This document shows positions 49,087 through 60,700 of a stretch of 64,000 nt of DNA, in pieces. The first letter of the stretch is position 1. The number at the start of each line of letters is the position of its first letter. The stretch covers positions 64,918,093-64,982,092 of the forward strand of contig RSEF01000001.1 in NCBI GenBank assembly GCA_003993805.1, in the 5' to 3' direction. The notes beneath the pieces are model-generated. The model did no database searches. It was not told the origin of the DNA and saw only the letters and a list, made by a program, of their open reading frames with translations. This DNA comes from Himantopus leucocephalus (lineage: Eukaryota; Chordata; Aves; Charadriiformes; Recurvirostridae). Position numbers and translations under genes: made by a program.

Positions 49087-50310
49087 AATAGAGCGGGGAG
49101 CGCCGCGCGCGGGCGGCGGTTGGGCGCCTCGCGGCCGGTGGCGCAGGTAGGCGGCCGCGCTGAGGAGAAGTCCCCGTTCCCGCCGGCGCGGGGGCTCTGT
49201 GTGTGTGAGATGAAACTCTTAAATAAAACTAGCTGTACCTCCGAGGTATCGGCGAGCGTCCGTCCCGCGGCCGTCAGTGGCCGGACGGGTCCGGCCCCGC
49301 GGAGTCCCCGGCCCGCCCCAGTCAGGACCAGCCTCCCCTCAGCCGCCCCGCTCCGCACCTCAGGGCGCACCTGGAAAACGCACGCCGGGTTTGTTGTTCG
49401 CTTGGAAAGCTTGGGCTGTTTCCCTCGAAACCGTCTCGGCTGTCTGCAGGCTGGTTTTAAACAGGAGGAGGTGAAAGAGTGTTCTAAATGGCTTTCAGAA
49501 AGCAGAAAACGCAAGAGGAGCGCAGTGTGTTGCGTCTTTTCCTCTTTCAGTGAAAAGAGGACGAAGGAAAAGGACAAGACCTAGCTGAACTGCAAACCAG
49601 GATTTCATCCTGCGGTTTTTAATTCTGCTCCTTCGTCTCCTGTCACCCCACCACCACCACCCATCACTTGCCCTTCTCGGGGCTTTCGGTCAGAAAGGGG
49701 TCATAAACTGCTAAAACCGAGCTGGAAAAAGCAGTGTCGTATCTACCCAGGCACTCCCAACATTCAATGTCTAAGTGTATTTTAGCAGAGCAGCTTTAGT
49801 GGAATTTATAGAAAAGTCCTGTTTGTTTTGTTTTCCTTTATCCCCTTTTGGAACCGTAAATTTTGATCATCAGCTGTAGAAATGTAACTGTTACAGAAGA
49901 GCTGGGACTATAAGGAAGGAGATTGCCAGCTGCAAGATACAGACAACCTTATTATCCTGCAAAGGGGACTGAGGGGTGATTAATCACAGTATCAAACCAG
50001 TGTATATAATGTCAGAGTACTTTCCACAGGGTTTACAAGACTTAAGCATGTCTAGTTATAAATTATGCTGGTATTAAAGGCCAGGGACCAGCTGTCCTAA
50101 ATTTCTAAATAGTCAGCTAAGTCTTTAGATTTACAATTCTGCTCCATCTGGGTGAAGCACAGCCTGCCTACACCTTTTCTTTAATCATACCGTCCATACA
50201 AAATTAAAACATCCAGTCTTATGGAAACACAGGCTTTTACTTGGAGCATTGGTACACAAAAGCTTCAAGATGGGTGTTGCTAGCAGGGGTCAAGGTTACA
50301 ATGCTAACAG

Positions 50311-50460
50311 TGGGAAACGCAGGTTCCTATCCTAGCTGTGACACAGACAACCTGTGTGACAGCTTCACCTCACTGTGCCTGTGTAATGGGGATAACAGTG
50401 ATGGGAGCTTCTCAGGACTGTGTGTTAGTGAATGCACTGAGAAAATTAGATGGTGTTGAG
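50311..50460 (+). mobile_element. MIR-like SINE fossil
   Basis: Plus-strand order GCAGGTTCCTATCCTAGCTG, CCTGTGTGACAGCTTCACC, CACTGTGCCTG, then GTAATGGGGATAACAG follows the MIR/CORE-SINE consensus from the tRNA-related region through the core. The region with TGTAATGGGGATAA is the most diagnostic. It is diverged and has lost parts. Confidence 0.75.
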
Positions 50461-50889
50461 GTGCTAATGGGTCATATAAGTATGTATGAGGCAGGGTATT
50501 AAACAGGACATTCGATTTAGACACACCAGTGTCTGAATCATTGGGATCCAAATTGCAATATGAGAAACCCTATGCAAAAAGCTCCTTAGGTACGTGGACT
50601 GTCTGCTCAAGCTACTACAGCTGAAGTTGAATCTGTCAGATTCAACTGTCATTTCAGTCTCACTGGTTGTAAACAAGGAACAACTCCACTGACCTCAGCA
50701 GGGTAACACGGAAGAAAAATAAGGTGTGTCTAGCACTTTCATTTTTTCTTTGTTGTTGTAAAAAGTTTGACATCACCAACATCATGATACACCTGATCTA
50801 TCAACATCTCAGATCAGTATCTGAGAGAAATGGAGTTATTCCATAACCTGACAGTGGTGTAAATAAGAGAGAGTTTGGCCCACACACAA

Positions 50890-51065
50890 CTAGATTATAA
50901 TCACAGCTCCAGCACCACCTTCTCTGGCCAAGTAACTCCTCTGAGTGTGTTTCTCCATTTCTATAATAACACCTTTCCTGCATGTTCTGAGGACCAACAA
51001 GCTGAATGCTTTGTAATGAGCTTTAAAGATGTTGGGTGCTGTGCAAATGCTAAGAGTGACTATAA
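50890..51065 (+). mobile_element. MIR-like SINE fossil
   Basis: AATCACAGCTCCAGCACCAC, TCTGGCCAAGTAACTCCTC and TTTCTCCATTTCTATAATAA match the core order of MIR-type SINEs. The 3' part, GCTTTAAAGATGTTGGGTGC followed by CAAATGCTAAGAG, resembles the tail of sauropsid MIR-type elements. Confidence 0.65.
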
Positions 51066-51717
51066 TACACAGGTGCAGGACACATTCAGAAGAGACTGAA
51101 AAACAAACCGTACAGTGATCTTCTCAATTTCTGAAAAGGGAGAGAAAGGGGGCTAGAAGTTACTGAAGTTACACAGGGCCCTCCAAGGCATGGAAGTAGC
51201 TCGTTTACAGTAAGACTGACCAAGCTAGTTAAAGTTACAGGGGGGTTTGTGCTGATTACAGGATCTAGTTCACTTTTCAGATACAACCCAGAGAAGTAAT
51301 CTGCCATTGCTTTTCAGGATGAAAAGGAGTGCCACAGCTTGATCCAGTGGCAGGGCACATCCGTTTGGAAGGGATGGTGTGCAGGCTGGCTGCGTGTCAA
51401 GGCTTAGTACTGTCTTTTATACCAGTATTTGAGAGGCGATCCAGAAATTTTGTAATGCATGTATTCGCAATGCTGGGAGTAGTAGTACCTGTGTTCGATC
51501 AGTTAGGACTTAGCTGATTCACCTGCTTTTTTGACACCTAGATATTCTTTTGAAAAAGAGATTAATTTCTCCATAGTAGCAGGGATGCAGGGTTTTCAAC
51601 CAGGACTGGGCACCATACAATAATAACAATACCTATTTGCCACTTAAAGGGTACATTTTATACACAGAGTGCTTTGTTTTTGAAAATCACCAGTAAATAA
51701 TACTCAGAAAAGCTCAG

Positions 51718-51835
51718 TCTGGCCAATGGCCTGCTGGGAAGCCTTGGTTAAATCATTTAACCTGCCCGCACATTCATTTTATCATCTTTAAATAAAGATA
51801 TTGTATATTATCCTCTGATAATATCTATTAGATAT
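51718..51835 (+). mobile_element. Possible MIR-like fragment
   Basis: GAAGCCTTGGTTAAATCATT and TTTAACCTGCCC, then TTTATCATCTTTAAATAAAG, resemble the core of a MIR element on the plus strand. The match is short and diverged. Confidence 0.45.
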
Positions 51836-52902
51836 TCGATATTAGCCTCTCTCCCTTGAGACCTACCAGTAAAGTGCACCCTGGAAGAGCCAGGCAGGGG
51901 TTCTGAGTGTTTATTTATATGAGAAAATGTTGATAATGGGGTCAAAGTAAGACAGAAAGTCAATGAAAGAACTGAAAGGAGAAGTCTATCTGAATTCCTG
52001 CTCTGTGTCCTGTCTGCGTGGGAGAAACTGCAAAGGGAAAAAATAAAATAAAAACTAGCATTCAGCTCCTTTGCCTAGATAAAACTTTAAGCCTTATATG
52101 GCCATAAAAAATGTAGCAGAGAAAAAAGGAGAAAATAAAGACCTTGATCTTCATATGAGAAAATTAAAGTTCACATTTGGTTAATGTCACCAAATAAAGA
52201 AATCTATGTTCTTCCAGTCCTCCACCAAGAACACACTGTTGAACACAATTAAGGATCTCTCTGCTTTACTGGGCAGCCACACCACTTCATGCTGTGATCT
52301 TGTCGGATCCCACAAGCTAAGCATGACTGGGCTGGGTCAATAGTTGGTGTGAAAATTCCCAGGGAAAGCCGTGTCCTGCAGGTGTTGTTGACTGTGCAAA
52401 GTGGCCTTCTTCCCTCTGCATGAATGTGTAGAGACAGTGCTAGGGGGCACTGCGCTGCAAGAGATGGTTGCGTTTTTTGCGGATGAAGCTAGCTTTCTTG
52501 CAATATCTAAAGAACCCACTCTTTGGAAAAGTAAAGACGTTAAGCTGGGTTTCTTGGTTAAGTTTCAGGAGAGCGAACGACCCGCTTCTTCCATAGATAC
52601 TCACTGCAGTTTACATCAGGAGCGTAGTAACAATATCATTTTCCTTCCACAAGTCAAGCTTGCGGCTGGAAAGGACCATCCCAGAGCTAGCTGCAGAGAC
52701 TGAGATAAAACCACTTCGGAATATTACTTCAAGAGGTGTAAGGTGTTGCTGTAAATGAACTAAAGGCATAATCACTTCCCTTCTGATCACATTTCATTGT
52801 GAGGGATGCTGGGCGCTGGCAGAAAGCTGCTTCTGAACTGACAAAAGCCCCTGAATGTAAGGAGTCCAGAGGGGCTTCATCAAACTACAGGAACTGCTGG
52901 CC

Positions 52903-52999
52903 AAAAAACAGAGAGAGAGAAAGAGGAAAGAAAGGCAGGAAGGAAGGAAAGGAGGGAGGGAAGTAAGGAGGGGAAAAGAAAGAAAGAAAGAGAAAGAAA
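52903..52999. repeat. Polypurine tract (GA, GGAA and GAAA units)
   Basis: Almost pure A/G sequence on the plus strand for nearly 100 bases, beginning with GA repeats, moving through GGAA units and ending in GAAA units. It is a compound simple repeat. Confidence 0.9.
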
Positions 53000-54164
53000 T
53001 ACCCCCATTACCACTACCACCAGAGGAAAAAAACCCTGACACATGTAGTGGCTGAAAACATTGCATCTCATCACCAGACCTCATCTAGCTTAAACTGAGC
53101 ATGGCATGAATGAAGTCAGGAGACTTCGGCCTGCACTCCCAACAGTCCTGCCACCTCCGTGAACAATATATTAATTTTAAAAGCTTCTGAAGTATGGGCA
53201 TTTTTCCATTTTAACTTTTCCACAGTAACTTGACTTGATTCATGAGCGTGGAGTCCTGCCATTAACATTCGAAATTGTCCAGCTGCCAAGTTGCTCAAAG
53301 GCCTCCTCTTGTCCTAAAAACTTTTCTTGAAGTTGACGATCCTCATATCTTTTACACCAGCTCAGTATCACACTCCCTAGGAGATATCATTGTTTTTCTG
53401 CTTTTATGCAGCAGATGGGAAAGGATAGGTGCTTTTCGGAGCCATCTGATGTCCCTTTTTACAGCACAGTCACAGCATCTCGTAGGGCAGTACAGAGTGG
53501 TCATGCATTGCATTAGCAAAGGATTCTCCTATTTCCTGATTATCTGTTTCTTTTTCAATGTCTGTTTTTTTCTGACACCGTCCTTTGAGACCACTGTTTT
53601 GTTTAAAATGTTCATATTTGCTATGATTTATGAGTGTGAAAAAGGTTGAAAAAAACCTCCTTCTCTATTAATTCCTCCATTGTATCAGTGAACTTCATAT
53701 GCTACTTAAAATAAGAAGACTCTTTCTCCAAAAATGTCTTTGATTCTATAAATACCTATGAAAAAAAAATCATTTGATCTCTTTCCCTGAGGTTGCAAAG
53801 GAATTATGTCACCTTCCTGTCTGCAAGCCAGACATGGGTAACACTCTATCCCATCCCAAGCTTTTAATTAGAGGTACACCATTAATCCTTTATCAGCTCT
53901 AACGGTTCCATACTGTGTTCAGTCTTCAAGGATCCTTTACACATTGTGCTTACAGAAGGCACCCAGCCTAGGAGCGGACCACAGGCACCATGTGTCACCA
54001 GGAGTATTACATTATAAAGGACTGTAGAATATGAAATCACCCTCTCAGTCATGCAGGGATCCTCCGATCAGGCTGTGATGTGGCATCAGCTGCAGAAGGG
54101 CAACCAGGAAATATCTTTTAACAGCCTTATCAAGCTGAAAATATTTCCTGCACATGACTGCGCT

Positions 54165-54303
54165 CTTTGGCCCCAATCCAGCAAAACACTAAGGCACATG
54201 TTCAACTTTAAGCACACAAGATGCTCTACTGAAGTCAACAAGACCGTTTACATGCACAAAGTTAAATATAAGCTTAAGTGCATTTCTGGATCAGGGCCAA
54301 AGG
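54165..54303. mobile_element. Palindromic non-autonomous DNA element (MITE-like fossil)
   Basis: The ends form imperfect inverted repeats. The left arm begins TTTGGCCCCAATCCAGCAAA and contains CACATGTTCAACTTTAAGCA. The reverse complement of the right arm begins TTTGGCCCTGATCCAGAAAT and contains ATATTTAACTTTGTGCATG. About 30 bases with CTGAAGTCAAC form the centre. I recall a common palindromic repeat of this type in turtle, crocodile and bird genomes but cannot name it with certainty. It has no coding capacity. Confidence 0.7.
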
Positions 54304-54353
54304 GCTCAGTACCATGCAGGGTTCAAGCCAGGAGGCTGTGATTAGATGGTCTG

Positions 54354-54379
54354 NGGGGGGGGGGGGGGGGGGGGGGGGG
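54354..54379. repeat. G-homopolymer (25 G) preceded by N
   Basis: An unresolved base at 54354 followed by 25 G. Its true length is doubtful: it may be a polymerase or assembly artefact, or a real G-run next to a gap. Confidence 0.9.
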
Positions 54380-57300
54380 AGGACACGACGTGATTTGCTT
54401 GGCTCTACCTGCCTATGCCTCATTCCAAGCAATTAATTTTCTCTCATTTTTGTTTATAATAAGTTTTTCCATTTCTCTTGCTTTGCTTTCATGCTGCTGT
54501 AGCCATTTCCAAATTGAAGTTTTGTTTTTCTTTTTTAAACCCTTCTAAACTGCATCAATAGCTTTAAGTGACTGAACAAAGAGATTTCAAATAGATGAAG
54601 TGCTTCAAATGGTAATAAGAGCTGGTGTTCCCAGGCTGGCACTAAGCAAAGAAGAGAGTGAGAGCGATTGAAAATCACTTTTCTGTTGTTCCTTTGTATG
54701 AACTGGTTTCTGGCTTATGCAATGCACAGTAATTAAAATGACTGGAATGCCTCACATTTTTAAGAGAGCTTTAAGGCAGCTCTGTGGCGTTGTGGCCAGC
54801 AGAGTTCATGAGCAGATTCATGGCTGCAATCAAGATTTGACGTTTCTATCAGCGTAACTTGAAGAAGACAGTATCTCTTTAGAGGCCTTGGAGGGGAGTT
54901 TGAGGAAGAAGGAGCAGACACAGAGAAGCAGTAGCATCTGCTCCCTGCGTCAGCTCCATGAGCAGCTATGGGGCAAGCCTTCCTTTCGGTGAGAGGAGAG
55001 CCTGAAGGTTGGTGTGGTCATCAGAGATCTCATTGCTTTCTTTCACTGTAGCCGTAATGTCCTGTCCAAATTCAAGTGTGGGACAGTACTTACACGTTCT
55101 CTATCTCTCACTGTAATATCAGCTGCTCACAGTGCCTCCTCCTAGGTACGGGACAGGAAATGTCTCTTTCCATGAGAGAGGGTTTGCACTTGAGTACTGG
55201 CCGCTGCAGTTGCTGGGTGTATTTATGGAGGTCCAAACAGCTCCCCAGTGTTCAGCAAACAGAGAGCCTGGCAGACTGGCAAGTCTCTCTGGTCACAGCG
55301 GGTTGCTCTCCCTGTGACGAGGTTTACTGTGCTAGGCAGTGGTAAGGAAGTATCTTGCTTCTTTTCAGTCCTCCTGGCACGGTCCAGAATTTCGTTTTCC
55401 TGTTTTCCATTTTTGACATTGAGGGTGGCTAGCTACTGCACCTCTGGTCTTCTCTCAAGAGTTGGGCCAGCTTCTCACAGTGAGGAACAGCCACAGAGTG
55501 GCAGGAAAGCTGAATACAGCCTCTCTTGGGAGGGGAGCTGACTGGCCTGAGGAGATGACCTTTTTGCCATGTTGAGCAACCAGATCCTTTTCCCCTCACC
55601 TCTATGCCTCTCACCAGCCTTCTAAGAACATGGACTGAGCCCACTCCCTCATCTCCCAGCATAATCTTTCTCCCCTTCTCCCACACATCAGAGGGCACTG
55701 TCAGGATACAGTGGTCTCCACAAACCTTTGTGAGCGTAGGGAGGTAGAGAAAGATCCCAGGCAGGAGGCAATAATGGTGTATCTCTTAGGCCATCCTGAG
55801 GCTAACACAGCTGCAGTCCCTCCATATGCAGCAGGCCAGGCAGTCCCTAGGATGTGCCTAGTTTTAAAGCACGTTGGAATCCTCTGAAATCACCATACTT
55901 GTGAAAAGCAGGAAGAGCAGCACCAGGGGGCTGGCATTCCTCTTTTGTTACATTAATGAGCCTGCAGACAGTATCAGGCTGTCAAATCTGAAGGAAGGGT
56001 CTACCTGCAGAGCAGGTGCAGCTGCAGGATAAGTTACTGTCTCCTGCATCTCCCTGCCCAATGTGCAAAAACCTCCCACAAGAATAAGCCAGTCACTTCA
56101 TCCCCATAGTCCAGCTGTTACTAGTTTCTCACCTGCAACTGCAAATAAAGGTGTTAGTTACAAGAACGGTCTCTAATGATGAGGACAGTGTCCCAGCAGG
56201 GAACGAACTCAGTGATTCCTGTCATGCATGTCAGCACATAGGTGTCAAAAGTGAGAAGCAGTTCCTCTGTGTGGAGATCCCAACAGAGATCGTTGCCTTG
56301 GCACAGGACTTTTTTTTTTTAAATCCAAACTGACTTTTTCAATGCTTTTGTTCCTGTGTTCCCAAATCAATGCTGTATTCTAAACAGCAGCTGACTGCTC
56401 ACTTACGGCAGGGCCTTCCCGCACAGACTCAAGGTCCCAGCCTGTAGAAGCTGGGGGATTTCTGATGTGAGATTTCAAGGACAGATCTCTTTCTTCTCCG
56501 GGGCAAAAGGCAGCACTTCTGTTTCCTCACTCTTTTGGAATTTTTCTCCATAAATCTTGGTGTACAGTGTGAGACAAAAGATGAGGAGATGGTAGATCTG
56601 CAGCCTGGAGTGAGGACTTAGTCATTTGTTTATTGTCTTGCTCTTCCTGAGTGAAGAGCAATACATTCATCAAAGGACCTTTTCAGGTCAGCAGTGTGAG
56701 TTCCACACCTAATGTATTAACGTCAGGAGTGAAAAGATCAGTGTTTGATTTAGCACAGATGTGTGAAAATAGTATTCTTTCTCCACTGAAGACAGAGGGA
56801 ACAATCTACAGCCCCTGTTCCCCTTTCCTTTAATCTGAAGGTCCTGAGCTATCCCCGAGTTGTGACTTTCTGTGTGTTTCTGTGGGGTGTTTCAGTGGGA
56901 GACACAGAAGTATGGAAAGACATTACAGTGTAATTACAGAACCTTTCTGTTCATTTAGCAAAGTAGCCCTGGTTTCCATTCATTGCAAGTGATAATGGGT
57001 ATTGTGCAGCAAGAGTTAACCTGTAACCAGATACAGCATGGCTGGAGGTGAAGCCAAGAAAGAGGAACAGAGCAAACTTCCTCTGTTTTTCCTTTGCACT
57101 GAGTGAAAGTATCTTTACCAGGGACTGTAGGGCTAGGATTATGATCACATGCTTTATTAGCAGAAGCTTAAAAAAGCATCCTATACTGACAGAGTTCAAC
57201 TCCTTTTGATTTTAACTTGGTTTGTAGCAAGAGCAGCATGGTATCTCACAGTGGGGGTGTTCTTCTGAAGGGGAGGCACATGGTATGCGTAAACATGCTT

Positions 57301-57681
57301 GCATGTCACTGGTACCACCCAGAAAGAAGGACTTCCAAATGCATGGCAGAGGCAGCAATGAGAACTACCCAGAGCCGGCAGGAACCAGGAAGGTGTCGAA
57401 TGTAGGTACAGATTACATACCAGGAGTTGAACTATGAAGGTACCAAAGCTTGGACATGTGCCCTGAGGAAGAAAATACCTCTCTGTAGCTCTGCTCTTAG
57501 TAACAGTGCCACCACATGTAGCCCAGAGCGTTGGCCAGGGGTTCGGTGTTAGCGCAAGTGCCCTGCTGTGGGAACCTGAACTGCTCCAGTACAGTAGTTC
57601 ACCACAAGTGCTAAGAGGCTGGAGAGGTACTGAACATCTTTAGTGGTAGCAGGTGTCCAACACTAGCTTAGTTCAGCACAT

Positions 57682-57721
57682 TCTCCTCTCCTCTCCTCTC
57701 CTCTCCTCTCCTCTCCTCTCC
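57682..57721. repeat. TCCTC pentanucleotide microsatellite
   Basis: About eight perfect TCCTC units, pure pyrimidine on the plus strand. Perfect units suggest active length change. Confidence 0.95.
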
Positions 57722-60700
57722 GTCTCCTTTGGTGACTGTTGACTGACAGGTGGCTGAGGAGCTGCTCCACAGTATAGCTCCCATTCTTGCCATCTCCCAG
57801 CGTCTGCAGCAGTGATTTTAAGCAATACTTAAGCTAACTGCAAGAAGAGATTGAGCTCTCACAATACAAGCCAGGGAGGCAGGAGGGCTCTCCCTAGACA
57901 CCGAGCTGAGGTCAGCGAGGAAACTGCTCTCAGTGTAAAAGTTCTGCAATGCACGGGAGGGATCTACAGTTTTACTCACAGGATAATTCATGGAAAATAG
58001 CCAACAAAGAGTCTGAGCAACAGCAGTTTCTACCAACAGAGAAGTGGCTCTCCAGCAGACTTTCCCCAGCACCCAACAGTACAAAAGTCAGATAGACAAG
58101 CATTTTATTTATTTTCATTTAGCCATGTCTTCATGTTCTATAGATTACAACCAAGCACTTTTAAACTAAAATCTTGCTTCCTCTTCTCCCAGCTCAAGTT
58201 CATCAGAACCACCACAAACCCAGTGAGTGGAAAGGGAAGGGAGGTCTGCTCAATGCAGGCAAATCCTTAGTGCATCTGGAATAGAAAGCACTAATCTGGT
58301 CTCCCGTATCTCACAGGATAGATATGGATATACCTTCTGAAGGCATTGCAATTCTCTCTCCCACTGTTCAGATGAAATCATCTATTGCTGGAGAAAACCT
58401 TCTCCCACTGATACTTACATAAATTCACTTTTATTTCAAGGAATTTATTATGCCAAAGAAGCAGGATCATGAAAAAGAGCACAGCCTGCCTCATGGAAGG
58501 AGAAGGAGCAGGCTAGGAAAGGGTTTTTTTTTTTTAACTTCATTTGAAATTGGTTTCCCCATGCAGAATAAACCTTCACCTCTGAACATCATATATAATG
58601 GCAACTTAGCCTAGAGGGGCTAGTATAGCATTAGCTGTGCACGGCTGTAAGCAAATAGCACCACAGATTGCTGGCTGGAGGAAGCAAAAACTTATTTCCA
58701 GTGATGCAAGAGCATTTCCTTCTTTTCCCTGCAGAGACAGAACCTAGCTTCTTAACTTAGACAATGCCTCCAACTCCCTTAAGGTGTTTACACAAGTATC
58801 AATGCAATTACGTTAAACAATCTTTTTCTTTTCCCCCTGAAACTACAATCTGAAGAACAGGCAGACGTAGCCATTCAGTTTTATTTTGAGAATAGGAAGG
58901 AGAGGAGGAGCTGGTGCTGCAAAAGTACCCTTATCCTATCAGGCATTTCTGGGAGGAGGAAGGAGGGCAGCTTTTAAAGACGTGCCTATGGCTGCATGTA
59001 AAGGATAGTTCTCAAAGGATTCCCTTAATCAGATTCTGCAGAAGATAGGCTGTCTCTCTGTAATTCACTCCATGTCTTATTCTAAGGCCATATGCTGTGG
59101 TCACATGAAGATTTACAGTCTCAAATTTAGTGGCCTCAGAGAATCTAAAAGAATTATGCAAGAAATCATGTTCCATGATAACCGCGGCCTCACACAGCCG
59201 TGCTTTCTAAAGACTGCTTCTAACTCGATATATGGCCCCTCTAGGGCTTTGCAAGCCCTTCTGGGGAAGAGGGAAGGGGGGAAAGAGGGGAAGCTGCTGA
59301 TCATTGCCATATGTGAGAAGCATCCCTGTCTGCACGTGGGTGTGACGTCCGTGTTATCACAGAGGCTCAGCTCTGCACGGCCCCCCCTGTTTCCTGTTTC
59401 CAGTCAGCAACTTGCTGCTGGAGCAGGAATCCCATATCACTCTGTACTGCAGTTACAAAAGAGGAAAATGATGGCCAGTGGAGGGGGAAGGGGTGGGGGA
59501 AATCCTCTTAAATAGCCATGTAGGATGTCTGGGCAGGGATCTGAGCCAGGAGTCCTCAGAGGCAGTCGAATAAGTGGGAGTTTAGCAAACAACCATTTTC
59601 TTTCTTTGCCTGATGTTCCTCAGAGACCTCAGCACTCCAGTTCTCAGAGCTAATTTTAGCTATTTGTGGTTGCCCTGTTCCTAATGTCCCTTTCCTATCT
59701 CTCACACACACTGAACCTTGGGATACTCTCTGTGGGCTGACAGATGACGTGAAAACCCTTAATCTGCAGGTCAAGTATCAAAAATGAAGTGGGATCAGGA
59801 AACTGGAAGCACGTTTTGCTTTCTTCCAAATAAGGGAGATATATATTCATATTAGAAGTTCTTAGCATACCAAGTTTGTGAGGTTTTTTCAAAGTATATG
59901 AGGGGAATGACTTCTTGAAAATTTTATGGCAACCACCAAAGATGTTATCATCCCATGGACACTGCCTTTCCTATGCAAACTATGACTGACATGCTTTCGT
60001 TCTTTATTGGCGCTGCTTTTCTGTAGGAAAACCAAAACCACATTGTCCCAAACACTGTATTGATATATAACAGGCGGAGTAAGTCCCTGCCAAAGGGCAT
60101 AGTGTACATGTTAGAGAGGCTTCAAAATGAACACAGTGGCAATAAAGCTGTGATGCCAGGAGCGAAGGAGCTCGCAGCATGTGGTATTCATACTGTAGAT
60201 GCCATGTTCATGGAAGTCTGAGTCTTACCTGCTTTACACTCCTGTGATGATTTGATGTCAATGCTTTGTCTTCCACAAAATTTGCTGTACAGTCTGTGAT
60301 GAATCTGATGTCCAGAGGCACCACAGGGTACAAATGGAAGGTAAAAGGTTTAGGATGACTCCTCCTATTTCAACAAAATTTTCCCAGAAACATGAGCAAC
60401 AGGTGGCACTTTTTCTTCCCCTAAATTTCTTGAGGATTCCTTCTCCACGTACAAATCTGTATAGGATGCTGTGCAGGCCAAAAGTATATGCTCAGAGTGA
60501 TGTATGTGTGGGACTGGGGACAGATCCCTTAAGGGATCTGAAGAGGAGCTGGCTCCGCTCTGTAAGAAAACTACGTCCAGGGCCTGGGAATCAGATCAGT
60601 ACCCTTATTTTCAGCTGATAGATTTAAGAAGGCTTTGAGTCAGGTGAGGAATTCTGGGAAGCTGTTTAGGAGGAGAAAAAGGTAGTTATTATTTCCCTCA

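Larger units (their letters stand above)
48050..49420. promoter_or_regulatory. TIMP3: CpG island over the TIMP3 promoter, exon 1 and start of intron 1
   Basis: CpG dinucleotides and G+C become dense from about 48050 and fade after about 49420, in strong contrast to the AT-richer introns. The island covers the promoter, 5' UTR, exon 1 and about 400 bp of intron 1. Boundaries are by eye. The human TIMP3 island is known to be silenced by methylation in tumours; whether this one is so regulated cannot be read from sequence. Long open frames on both strands here reflect G+C content. Confidence 0.85.

Noticed and set aside
49071..49577. Minus-strand 168-residue open frame upstream of TIMP3
   Set aside because: Overlaps the promoter and the frame above; low-complexity stretches and no family similarity.
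49003..49584. Plus-strand 193-residue open frame next to the TIMP3 promoter
   Set aside because: Rich in Arg, Gly, Ala and Pro as expected from CpG-island sequence. A divergent noncoding transcript is possible, but no protein family is recognisable.
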